Part shown: piece after piece, positions 12,085 to 22,200 of the stretch
Layout: every line of letters starts with the position of its first letter
How positions within the stretch are numbered: the first letter of the stretch is position 1
Assembly (NCBI GenBank): GCA_000149265.1
Contig: CH003372.1
Location: 1 to 64,000, forward strand
Reading direction: 5' to 3'
Length of the DNA: 64,000 bases
From: Ciona savignyi
Taxonomy: Eukaryota > Chordata > Ascidiacea > Phlebobranchia > Cionidae
Program-made: the position numbers and the translations under genes
Notes under the pieces: model-generated
The model's input: only the letters and a program-made list of their open reading frames with translations
Databases searched by the model: none
Told to the model about the DNA's origin: nothing

Positions 12085-12350
12085 GTCAAGAGTATTTCAA
12101 TCGAAAGGTTGCATGTACAAAACCGGTCGCTAGCTGGTCGGTTGTGTCCTTGGACAAGGCATTTATTAACTGACATTGCTTGAACCCAGCGGATTAATGG
12201 GTTCTACTTAATTAAAGAAACGTGTCTAATATATACAACACACTGCAATAGCCCGACGATGGGCGCGAGGTGATCTGACGATTGCTCATGTGTTAACCCC
12301 CTTGGTTTTCCTATTCACCGGGATAAACATGAATATCCTATTCTAATAAA
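12085..12350 (+). mobile_element. tRNA-derived SINE
   Basis: The body and tail match the reference copy (GCAATAGCCCGACGATGGGC, then GGGATAAACATGAATATCCT). The tRNA-like head is truncated on the left. Confidence 0.7.
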
Positions 12351-13383
12351 ACAAGAATAAAAGGAGATTAAATTGTGCCATTTAGAAAAACAAGACAATT
12401 ACCTTTAAAGTGGTGTTAGCTATTAACGTAACTTAAGTGATTACCCTTTGATGTTGTTAGAGGTTGTTTACAGAAACGAGCTAAACCCGACACCTTATAA
12501 TGTCTTGCACATGTGCTAATCGGCCAAGTGTTAAGTTCAACTCGTATATTTATGGATTAGAACAATTCTTACGTAAAGAGTTTACGTCACACTGCCTCAT
12601 TGTTGCACCTTTTTAAGGATTAGAACCCTTGCCCAGACACTTATCTTAATCCTATGACTAACCCTAACTTAAAACCACAGCCTTAACACTAATCTTAACG
12701 CCTTCATTTTAGCGTGCAGTTTCGCTATTTCCCTCCTTTAGCATATACTTCAGGTCAAATGCGGACATTATCGACAAACAAATCGACATAAAAATAGAGA
12801 TTTTTACTGAAAAAATATGAAAAAGAAATCAAAACTAGGGTGAGTTTTGAACCCATGATGGGCTCGTTGATAAAACCGTTTTATTATATTTAAATCGGTA
12901 TATGTATCGGTCGCGTTAACCATTCGGGCACACGATCCCACCGTTCCTTTAAATTTTTTATGAGATTTTTTTATTGACGCTACATTACCGGCAAACAAAT
13001 CGCACAAAATCTTATAAATTGGCGACACAAAATTATGAAAGAATAGCTCTTTTTCTAACGAAACTAAAACCCCCGAAGGCCAAATTATCTTGCGTGCAAA
13101 GCTGAAAGATAAGATCAGCATATCAGTTCCCTAATCTACCGCGTCTGACGTGTAGATTTGCAATTTAGGATGACAACACCAAAAGGAGGAAAAGGGGGAA
13201 GGAGGAAAATTACTCACTAAAATCACAAAAATTATGGTGCAGTTTCCCTCCTACCCGCATTTTAGTTTTTTTGCAATTTAGAATCCCCGAATCACTGCAC
13301 CTTCTTGAAATTGATATGTCGGCGTCTCTCCTTTTAAACCCGGGCAACCAGCACCGTTTGGTTAGTTCCTTCTAGTCACTGTA

Positions 13384-13435
13384 CCTACAACAGATGAGAG
13401 ATTGAATCGAATAGTAAACTCTCCTATTTATAAGC
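13384..13435 (+). pseudogene. Relic of the ficolin-like gene exon 1/intron 1 boundary
   Basis: About 50 bp here (ACAACAGATGAGAGATTGAA and onward) closely match 14403-14455, which spans the exon 1 donor of the ficolin-like gene. The donor GT has become AT in this copy. No collagen-coding sequence is recognisable upstream. It suggests a partial, decayed duplication of the 5' part of the gene. Confidence 0.5.
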
Positions 13436-13840
13436 GTCTGTGAGCAGTTTCCCGTCTTTCCCCTTTCCCTCATTTTAGTTGTGCCCGGTTACTTAAGAGA
13501 ATGCCAAAAGTTAAAAAATGCTATGTTGGTTTCTTACCCAGTTAGGCTCACGACCAAGGGTGTGTTAAAAAGTCATATTTATTTATGATAGCAATTTTAA
13601 CTGTTGGCATTCGACTAGTTGTCATGCATTATTTACTAAATAAGTTAGTTAAAGTGCGTTGTAATAAACTGAATAGATTATAGTTCATAGCAGAAAATTT
13701 AAAGGATATCAGATAAATTATTTATTTTTTAAGTTTTCAATGCTAAAATAACAGAATTAGATATACAGATTTATTCAAATTTTGTTTTGTTAATATTATG
13801 TTTTAATAAGTATTTCATAGAAATGTGTAACACTAATTAG

Positions 13841-14100
13841 CTTGGCAGGTTTGCGTGTCGCCCTTCAGTCGAAAGGGTTGCAGTTTCGAAACTCATCGCT
13901 AGCTAGTCGGTTGTATTTTTGGGCAAAGCATTTAACGGACATTGCCCAAACCCAATGGGATAATGGGTTCTACCAAATAAAAAAAAGGAACGTGTGAATT
14001 ATACAACACACTGCAATTGCTCAGGTAACTCGACGGTGGGTGCGAGGTGATCTGAGGATTGCCCGTGTGTTAACACTCCTTGCGTTTCCCCTTGAGTTAA
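13841..14100 (+). mobile_element. SINE just upstream of the ficolin-like gene
   Basis: The copy runs from the GGTTTGCGTGTCGCCCTTCA head to the CCTTGCGTTTCCCCTTGAG end. It stops about 47 bp before the start codon at 14148, so it forms the proximal promoter or 5' UTR of that gene. Confidence 0.7.
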
Positions 14101-14147
14101 GTACACACATATACATGTATATTATATTAAGTTGCAGATACGAAGTC

Positions 14148-17114
14148 ATGATAAAATTCCTCATTTTTTATTCCTTTTTCTCATCTTCTCTCGCCGGTCA
14201 ATCCGTCACATGGACATGTTCGGCGCCAACACTGCCCACTCATAAGGGCGATCGTGGGCCACGGGGGCCACGAGGGCACGTTGGTGCAACTGGGGCGCCA
14301 GGGCACGATGGGGCGCCTGGTGAAAGCTGTGATGAACTCAGGGAAATCGTTTCAAGGCTTGAAGCGAGGGTTGAATTGTTGGAACAAAGCCTCCCACAAC
14401 CCACAACAGGTGAGAGATTGAATGAAATAGAAAACTCTCTTATTTATTACCTTGGGTGGTGAATGCGCTGGGTTCATCAATATTATCAGATCGATTATAT
14501 TGGTTAGTTCTTGCGTCGCATTTCAGCCGAAGGCTTGCATGTTCGAAACTGGCCGCTAGCTAGTCGGTTATGTACTTGAGCAACGCACTAACCGGACATT
14601 GCCTGACCCCAACGGATTAATGGGTTCTACTACATTAAAGAAACGTATTAATCCTATACAACACACAGCAATAGCTCCGGTAACCCGACGATGGAAACGA
14701 TGTTATCTGACGATTGCATGTGTGACATCACCCCTAGGAACCATTGGCACTGAAAAAAACAGTTATACAAAAAATACTAGTGACACCAAAATTATTGTGG
14801 CATCCGAAATGGACATTTAAAAACATCTGTAATACTACGCACATTTGAAAAATCATATGTAATAATAAACACTACACAATTTTCCCTCATAAGAACCAGT
14901 GACGCCGTATTCACGAAACTGGACGAGTTGCAAAGAAGCAAACGAAGCTGGCAACACTGCAAACGGGTTGTATTCAATCAGGTTGGACAGTAGAACGAAC
15001 ATAGAGATCTATTGCGACATGGAAAGAGGGGGGTGGAATGTAAGGAACATATTTTTGAATTCTTGTAATCGTTTCCTTTATTTGCAATGGTTAGGACAGA
15101 GTGATTTGCGTTATATATATGTTATATGTCGCTAGCTAAACGGTTGTGTCCTTGGGCAAGGCACTTTACGGACATTGCCTGAACCCAGCGGATTAATGGG
15201 TTCTACCAAATTAAAGGAACGTGTCTATCATAATATCCTTGCTGTAATTCGATTTCTTTCAGGTATTTCAACGCCGTGAGGACGGTAGCGTCAACTTTTA
15301 CCGCAACTGGGCGCAATATGCTGCTGGATTCGGTAACAAGAGTGGAGAATACTGGCTAGGTAATCTTATATACGATGTATAGATTTGTGGTTTAAGGGCG
15401 ATCGTGGGCCACAAGGGCGACTCGGGCGGAATGGAAGTTATTTACAGTGATATAGATAGGTGGTTTGGTGCGTCGCCTTTCATCCGAAGGATTGCAGATT
15501 CGAAACTGGTCGCTAGATACTCGGTTGTGTACTTCGGCAAGGCACTAAACATACATTTTGCGGACCCAACGGACTAACGGGTTCTACCAAATTAAAGGAT
15601 CATGTGATTCATACACAATACACTGCAACAGCTTAATCGCTTACCGTCTACCGCATATCGCATACAACCTACCGGTACGTTTATTGTACCGTCTCATACT
15701 TACCGTCTACCACATACAATCAATCGCATGTCGCTTACCGCCTACATGTGAGAATGCATTTAACGGATATCGCATACCGACAATCGCATACCGCACCACT
15801 TACCTCTAAACATACCTTTAACGGATACCGCATTCACCAGGTTTAGACATCCTTCATACGTCGACCAGTAGAGGCGCTCACGAGCTACGTGTGGATCTAA
15901 CGGCATGCGATGGAGACACCGCATATGCTGTATACTCGTAAGTGGAGTTATTGTTGATCAATATGGTAGTACGGCCGTGTGGTCCAGTGGTTAACTCGAC
16001 CGATACATATGCGAACTATTTGAAAAGGACACGTCAGATTACCGGGGCTATTGCAGTGTGTTGTGTGTGAATGAGACGTTCCTTCAATTTGGTAGAACCC
16101 ATTAATCCACTGGGTTCTAGTGATTTCTGCTGAGTGAAACACTTGATTAGATTTACGGATTATGATATATTGCCGGTGCGATAACGCATATATACTTTCA
16201 TGGAATAATATTCTTCCAATTCCCAGTGAATAAACATTAATCCTATCCTTCTACCTGAAATATCTTTTCAGAAATTTCAGTGTTGCCGGTGCAAACGATA
16301 ATTATCGTCTAACTGCACGTAACTACACAGGAACTGCAGGTGAGTAACCCAAGTTTTCCTTTTTTCTCTTTTTCCTTTTTTCTTCGTGTTCATGTTTACC
16401 CTTTTTCATCACCTTTTCTATTTTTGGTGTTTTTTAACTTTTTCTTCATTTCTGTTTTTAACCTTTTTTATCATATATTTTAGTGTTTCTTATTTTCATT
16501 TTTTTTATAAATTTGAAGTATCAAGCATATACAACATATATTTACATACCACTGGAACGGATATAACTGACTTGTGTCTACTAGATATCTTGAGCCGAAG
16601 GGTTGTAGGTTCGAAGCTGGTCACTAGCTGGTCGGCTGTGTCCTTGGGCAAGGCACTTCAAACATTGCCTGAACCCAGCAGATTATGGGGTTGTACTATA
16701 ACTGAAGCAACGTGTGAATCATACACAACATTGCAGAAGCTCCGGTTACCCGACGGTGGACTTACTCCTGCAATAATGGCTCCAACTTTTTCCCATTCAC
16801 AAAATAAACATGAATATCTTATTCTTATCCCTTTCTCCACAATAGGTGAACGAGGAATGTCCGAACACAGCGGCTACCAGTTCTCTACATTTGACAGAGA
16901 CAACGACAACCTTAATTACTACTGTGGCAGTTCATGTAATTGTGCTGAAAACAACCACGGCGGTTGGTGGTACAACGGTTGCATGCAGTCCAACTTAAAC
17001 GGCGAATACAGTAGTACATGTCGTACTGGACACCCCTATCCGTTCTGGTATTTCTGGCGCTACAGCTTCCAAGGTGTTCAGCGTGTTGAAATGAAGTTTA
17101 GACCTCGACAATAA
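14148..17114 (+). CDS. Ficolin-like secreted lectin (collagen stalk + fibrinogen-related domain), 312 aa
   Basis: Six exons close in phase: 14148-14409, 14894-15039, 15263-15359, 15841-15937, 16272-16339, 16846-17114; all introns are GT-AG. Residues 1-17 form a signal peptide ([17 protein letters not shown]). Residues 34-60 are nine Gly-X-Y triplets, 61-82 a short coiled coil ([19 protein letters not shown]), and from about 88 a fibrinogen-related domain with [42 protein letters not shown] (240-244, calcium site) and GGWWYNGC (262-269). Length and order match vertebrate ficolins (about 300-325 aa), secreted oligomeric lectins that bind acetylated sugars and recruit MASPs. The closest class could also be tachylectin-5/FIBCD-like. 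Odd points are three extra cysteines (250, 254, 256, 282 versus the usual pattern around 269), only nine collagen triplets, and a SINE in every intron. AATAAA signals lie at 17110-17115 and 17130-17135. Confidence 0.9.
14503..14745 (+). mobile_element. SINE in intron 1 of the ficolin-like gene
   Basis: GTCGCATTTCAGCCGAAGGC head through AACGGATTAATGGGTTCTAC to the CCCGACGATGGAAACGATG region. The tail is lost. Confidence 0.7.
15126..15235 (+). mobile_element. SINE fragment in intron 2 of the ficolin-like gene
   Basis: Only the middle is present: TGTCCTTGGGCAAGGCACTT to GGGTTCTACCAAATTAAAGG. It ends 28 bp before the exon 3 acceptor. Confidence 0.65.
15393..15430 (+). pseudogene. Collagen-exon fragment inside intron 3
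   Basis: The 20 bases at 15393-15412 are identical to 14243-14262 in exon 1, which encodes the start of the Gly-X-Y stalk. The copy continues with further glycine codons (GGGCGACTCGGGCGG). It is not flanked by splice sites that would fit. It is read as an internal duplication relic. Confidence 0.5.
15463..15840 (+). repeat. SINE followed by a degenerate CGCATACC-type repeat (intron 3)
   Basis: 15463-15635 is a SINE (GTGCGTCGCCTTTCATCCGA head, truncated after CACTGCAACAG). 15635-15830 is a simple degenerate array of ACCGCATA, TCGCATAC and TCGCTTACC words. It runs up to the exon 4 acceptor. Confidence 0.6.
15968..16130. mobile_element. tRNA-like unit and reverse SINE in intron 4
   Basis: 15971-16012 (plus) is a Ser-like tRNA box A region (GTGTGGTCCAGTGGTTAACT). 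16020-16125 is a SINE fragment on the minus strand, carrying the complements of CCCGGTAA, CAACACACTGCAATA and GGGTTCTACCAAATTG. Confidence 0.6.
16588..16828 (+). mobile_element. SINE in intron 5 of the ficolin-like gene
   Basis: AGCCGAAGGGTTGTAGGTTC to the AAACATGAATATCTTATTC tail. The pyrimidine-rich stretch after the tail supplies the exon 6 acceptor, only about 17 bp downstream. Confidence 0.7.
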
Positions 17115-17137
17115 AACGTGTATTAATCTAATAAAAC

Positions 17138-17600
17138 GGTTGGATAACTATTGTGTATAATAATCCCAATATAACATTTGAATAACTATTGTGTATAATA
17201 ATCCCAATATAACATTTGAATAACTATTGTGTATAATAATTTTAGTATAACATTTGGATAACTATTGTGTATAATAATCCCAATATAACATTTGGATAAC
17301 TATTGTGTTAAAAATCCTAGTATAACATTTAAATAATTAATATGTATAATAATCCTAGTTTAGCATTTGGATACTTATTGTGTAATAACCTCTCTATAAT
17401 AGTTTTATAACTATTCTAGAATAATCCAAATATAACTGCTAGATAATTCTTGTGTAACAATTCCAATATAACTCTTGGATTACTTTTGTGTATAATAATC
17501 CCAGTATAACCGTTATATAACTGTTGTGTTTTATTCCCATTATAACATTTAAATAACTATTGTGTATAATATAATCCCAATATAACTGCTGTATGTATAC
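17138..17600 (+). repeat. 38-bp minisatellite directly 3' of the ficolin-like gene
   Basis: The unit is about 38 bp (TAACTATTGTGTATAATAAT then CCCAATATAACATTTGGA). The first five or six copies are nearly identical, then they decay in sequence and length. It begins just after the second polyadenylation signal. Confidence 0.8.
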
Positions 17601-19229
17601 TTTTACTGGATCCAACAGTTTAATGTTAACCTGCCTTAACAATTTTACCTTCTAAACATGCCTTACCACTTTGCTTATTCTAATAAACGTGGTTAATAAA
17701 ATAATTCCAGCTTTATTGAAAATACCTGTCTTAAAACTTCGCTTAAATCGCATCGAAAAATAAAAATAATTCTAACTTTGAACTCGAGACTGTTTTCCCA
17801 CACGGTTAAGTTTCGAAACCATGATAGACTCATCACGAAAACCAGTTTTAGATCACCTCGCTTCCACCGTCGAGTTATCGAAGGTATTGCAGTCTTTTGT
17901 GTATAATTAATACGTTTTTTTGTTTTTTAGCAAAAAATTCCACCCACACGGCCAATCGTGAGATTACTTCGTTCCCACCGTCGTGACAACTTTCCGGATA
18001 ATCGTTATTTATTTGTAATTTCACGAACCGTCAGGGGACACTAGAGAGTTAAAACAAAAAATCTTACATTTTTCAATTCTATTACCCAAATAATTTTACA
18101 TTTTTACGTTATTTTGTAAATTGTGATATAATTTTGGGTCGGTAATTTACGTTATTTTTTATTAGCCTAGCCCATAGCGTGCTTTATTTCAATGATCTGA
18201 AGTTTAGAGCATTAATCATCGGCTTCCCGGCCGAATGGTTTCAGATCCGAAACTGGTCGCTGGCTAGTCGATTAACGGGTTCAATAGATTACCGGGTTCA
18301 ATCAAAACTGAATGAAAGTCTTAATCATACACACCACTTTGCACTAGCTCCGGTAACCCGACGGTAGAAACGAATTAATTTTATGACTGTTCGTGTAATA
18401 ACGCCCTCTGCTTTTTTTCATTCACGGGGATAAGCATGAATTACCGCCACACAATACATTTGTCCACAGGAAAGTCACCATATATTTATATATACACGTA
18501 TTTATGAAAATAAAGAAAGTGGTTTACAATTACACCATATACACTGATCTGAATATGATTTTAATCCATCAAGTATTAGGCCAATGTAATAATACTACAT
18601 AAAACATCTTGTTTTTTATTTAAAATTTTATCACATACTAATGACACCTTTGGCGTGAAATAACGAATAAATTTAAAAACAAGAGAATTTCGCAGTTAAC
18701 TTTACCCTGGTGATGATACTTTAAACAAATTGAGTTAAAATTCTTTCTTTGGCCATTGTCTGAATCATTGTCGATGTAAATTAAACAATTTAAAGGAAAA
18801 ACTGTTCAAAATAATTAAAACGCAGTAAGAATTAGGGAAAAGTCATATAATTGCACGTTTACGGTATTAATTGCAGCTAAAATGTACAAGATTGTTAACC
18901 ATGGCTGAGTTTCGAACCCATTAGGGGATGGTCGCGAGACAGATTTTTTATACAGAAATCGATATATGTATCGGTCCAATAGAGCACGCAACAGCAGAAA
19001 TTGCACAATGGAGCAATTGGGTAAACTTTAAGTAGGAAAGAAGAGAAGGAAGGAAACTGCACACTAAAAAGAAGAATTAGGTCAATAAAGGTTTAGTGTA
19101 AGGGCCGGTGTTAACGTTACTGTTGGTTTTGTGGTTGAGGTTATTATTTAGGGATAGGTTAAAATTGGTTTCTATAGTTTTAGAGCAGTTTCCCTCCTTT
19201 CCTTATTTTAGTGTTGCCTGTCATCCCTG
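17601..19229. other. Intergenic region between convergent genes
   Basis: It separates the ficolin-like gene (plus) from the hydroxylase gene (minus). It contains SINE pieces (about 17850-17915 minus, 18222-18442 plus), a tRNA-like unit (18895-18985 minus) and a MITE at 19020-19215 that ends just beyond the hydroxylase stop codon. I see no further gene. Confidence 0.6.
19020..19215. mobile_element. MITE, 'GGGAAACTG' family, in the hydroxylase 3' flank
   Basis: GGAAACTGCACACTAAAAAG on the left and GAGCAGTTTCCCTCC...TTTTAGTGTTGCC on the right. It lies 15 bp downstream of the hydroxylase stop (19230-19232), so it probably forms part of its 3' UTR. Confidence 0.65.
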
Positions 19230-22200
19230 TTATTTGCTTTTACTCAACCAATGCGGGGTAAAGGAGAAAAACATTTCATCATAACCATTGATCTTTGTTT
19301 TCCTGAAGTCTTTACTGGTGTCGTGAATCCAATCTAGAATCCCAAGCACACCGAAGCATTGGGTGAAGCTGGTATAGGTGGGAAAAACATAAGAGTTTTG
19401 TTAACCACGCTAGGTTTCGAACCCCTGATGCACTCGTTGCTAACACCGTTTTTTGTTGTTGTATAGAATCGGTTTATGTATCGGTGGCGTTAACAATTCG
19501 AGTCATCACACATGGCAATTAACAAATTTACTTGTTACTACTGTCAGAACTATCGCAGTGCTTTGTGTATGATTGAGACGTTCTTTTAGTTTGAGTTGAA
19601 CCCATTAATCCGCTGGGTGGATTCATTTGATGGCTGTTGCACAGCAAACAGTCGACCGTAAAGACGTGTGGCCAAATGGTTAACGCGGCCGATACGTATA
19701 CAATTGCGGTCCTATGGACGAGCCCATCATGGGTTTGAAACTCGGTCTAAAAAATAGAAAACTGGAAAAAAAGAAAAAAATACACAATCAATAAATAAGC
19801 GGGTGGTTTCGATACTCCAACCCTTCGACCACCTGTCGACAGTCGACGCACTATGAAATGAGCTGTCCAATTCGACTAATCCTTATATTACTCGCCTGGT
19901 TTCAATACCTCAATCTTTTAAACTGTTTTTGTACTCGGACAAGATCGAACAGATTCATTCAAACGATTTCAGGTTAATTAAACTTGCCCATCGAATTAAT
20001 AGGTTCTACCAAATTGAAGGAACGCGTCTATCATACACAACACACTGCAATAGATCCGGTAACCGACGGTGGGCGCGAGGTGATCTGACGATTGCTCATG
20101 TGTTAAACCCCTTGGTTTTCCCATTCACGGGGATAAACATAAATATCCTATCATAACTTACGTTTTATGATGATAATCATGGAACTGTGGCGACGGCATG
20201 AAAGGGAAGTGGTAACCACTGTGGTGAACGGTTGACACGTAAGTTGCCATGACGTACCATGCCCAAGTTGTACTGATGTGGGCACCGATAATGATCGGGG
20301 ACCAAAGTATGGGAACCATGTTGACTATCTGTGGATTGGATGTAAGAGAATTAAAAGATTTAGTGAACAACGGTACGACTATAGGTAGTCTGGCGGTTTA
20401 GTGCGAAGCCTTTTAACCAAAAGGTTGCAGGTTCTGAACTGGTCGCTAGCTAGTCAGTTGTGTCCTTGGGCAAGGTACTTTAAGGACATTGCCTGTTCCA
20501 GAGGATTAATGGGTTCCACCAAATTATGGGAACTTGTGAATCATATACAACACACTGCAATCGCTCCGGTAACCCGATGGTAGACACGAGGTGATCTGAC
20601 GATTGCCCGTGTGTTAACATCCTAGGTTTTCCCATTCACGGGGATAAACATGAATATCCTATCCTATATCCATATTTAATACCAAGCCAAGTTTCGAACC
20701 CAATGGTGGCCTTGTCACTGAGACATTTTTAGGATAGAATAGGATATTCATCGATTTATCTACCGTGAACGGAAAAAACATAGGGAGGTTACATCTACAT
20801 CGGGCAATCGACAGATCACCTCGCGCCCATGCGTTTCGTAATTGTTGAGCGGTTTATCGATTCGGTCGGCGTGACTAATGCGATCGTTTTAACCTGAAAG
20901 CTATTTAGGATATTCAGCCATAAAATGTATGGATAAACTCCCATAAAGTGTTACAGTATAATCGCCAAAACACCTCACAGTAAAGCTTTAGGAATTATTG
21001 CGCTGTATTGTTAATGTTTTTTCGTCACTAATTGAATGATAGTGGTTTGGCACGACTGCTTTGCCCAAGGGACACAAGTAGCTAACGACAGGCTTTATTC
21101 GAACAGCCACCTTTCGGCTACAGGCCGACGTGCTGCAAATGAGCGTCATCTGGCAGGAAATAAATAAAAACGTACGGTCGTGTGGCCGAATGGTTAACGC
21201 AACCGGTACAAATTCCGCTTCCTATGAAAAAAACGATCATATTTACGAGCCCATCAGGGGTTCGAAACTTGGACCTGTAAAAAAGAATGGACACATCCAG
21301 CCCGACTTACAATATGCTCGATTGGATGCACATATACCACTGCTAAGCTTATAGGGGCCGTCCATTCGTGGTGCACTTTGTGGATGTTCTTGTAGAATAC
21401 TGGTTGGTGCATTAATCTGGGATTAAAAAGACTAAATTCTAAAGCAAATTAGAGTTTAATTTAAAATGCTAAAAAAATCCATGTTTTTTTGCTGCAGAAT
21501 AGGATGGTACTTCGCAAAACGTCCCGTTAAGATGATAATCGTGCAACCGGTTAGTCTGGTGGTTTGGTGCTATCACATTTAACCTAAAGGACCGGTATTG
21601 GTGGTATCACATTTAACCTAAAGGTTGCATGTTCCAAACTAGTCGATAGTGTCCTTTGGCGAGACACTTAACGAAGATTGCCTGAACCCAGCGGATTAAT
21701 GGTTTCTATCGAATTGAAGAATCGTGTAAATCATACGCAACACACTGCAATAGCTCCGGTAACCCGACGATGGGCGCGAGGTGATATTTTATACTATTAT
21801 TATGTTTTTTTACGTCTAAATAATACTAATTTTTTAACCCTAAAGAGAAAAAAGATTTTTTCACCAGCAGGTCAAGTTTCGAAATAATGGTATGCGCCGT
21901 ATTAATGTCGGATTTAGTACGGAATTGTGCATATGAATTGGTTACGCTGACCACTCTGCCATACAAATAAAACAGGGTCGGGCAACTTCTCTAGTCGGCG
22001 GGCCAGATGTGGGAAAATAAAGTTCTTGATGGGCCGGATTATTATACATAGATAGTATTCAATATTATAATCTAAAGTGTATGGTTAGATACAGTCTGCG
22101 GGCTAGTCAAAATCCCTTTACGAGTCGTATGTTGCCCATGCCTTAAATAAACGATGTATCACTGCGATAACCATTGAGCTACACACTCGCGCATATATAT

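Larger units (their letters stand above)
8800..14147. other. Repeat-rich intergenic region
   Basis: No gene is supported. 8800-11150 is AT-rich unique-looking sequence with no repeat I recognise. From 11158 on it is mostly SINEs (11158-11430, 12085-12350, 13841-14100), tRNA-like units (11795-11925, 12835-12940, minus) and MITE fragments (12600-12745, 13160-13285, 13440-13490). A (TG)n run lies at 11449-11464. A relic of the ficolin-like gene lies at 13384-13435. Confidence 0.6.
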
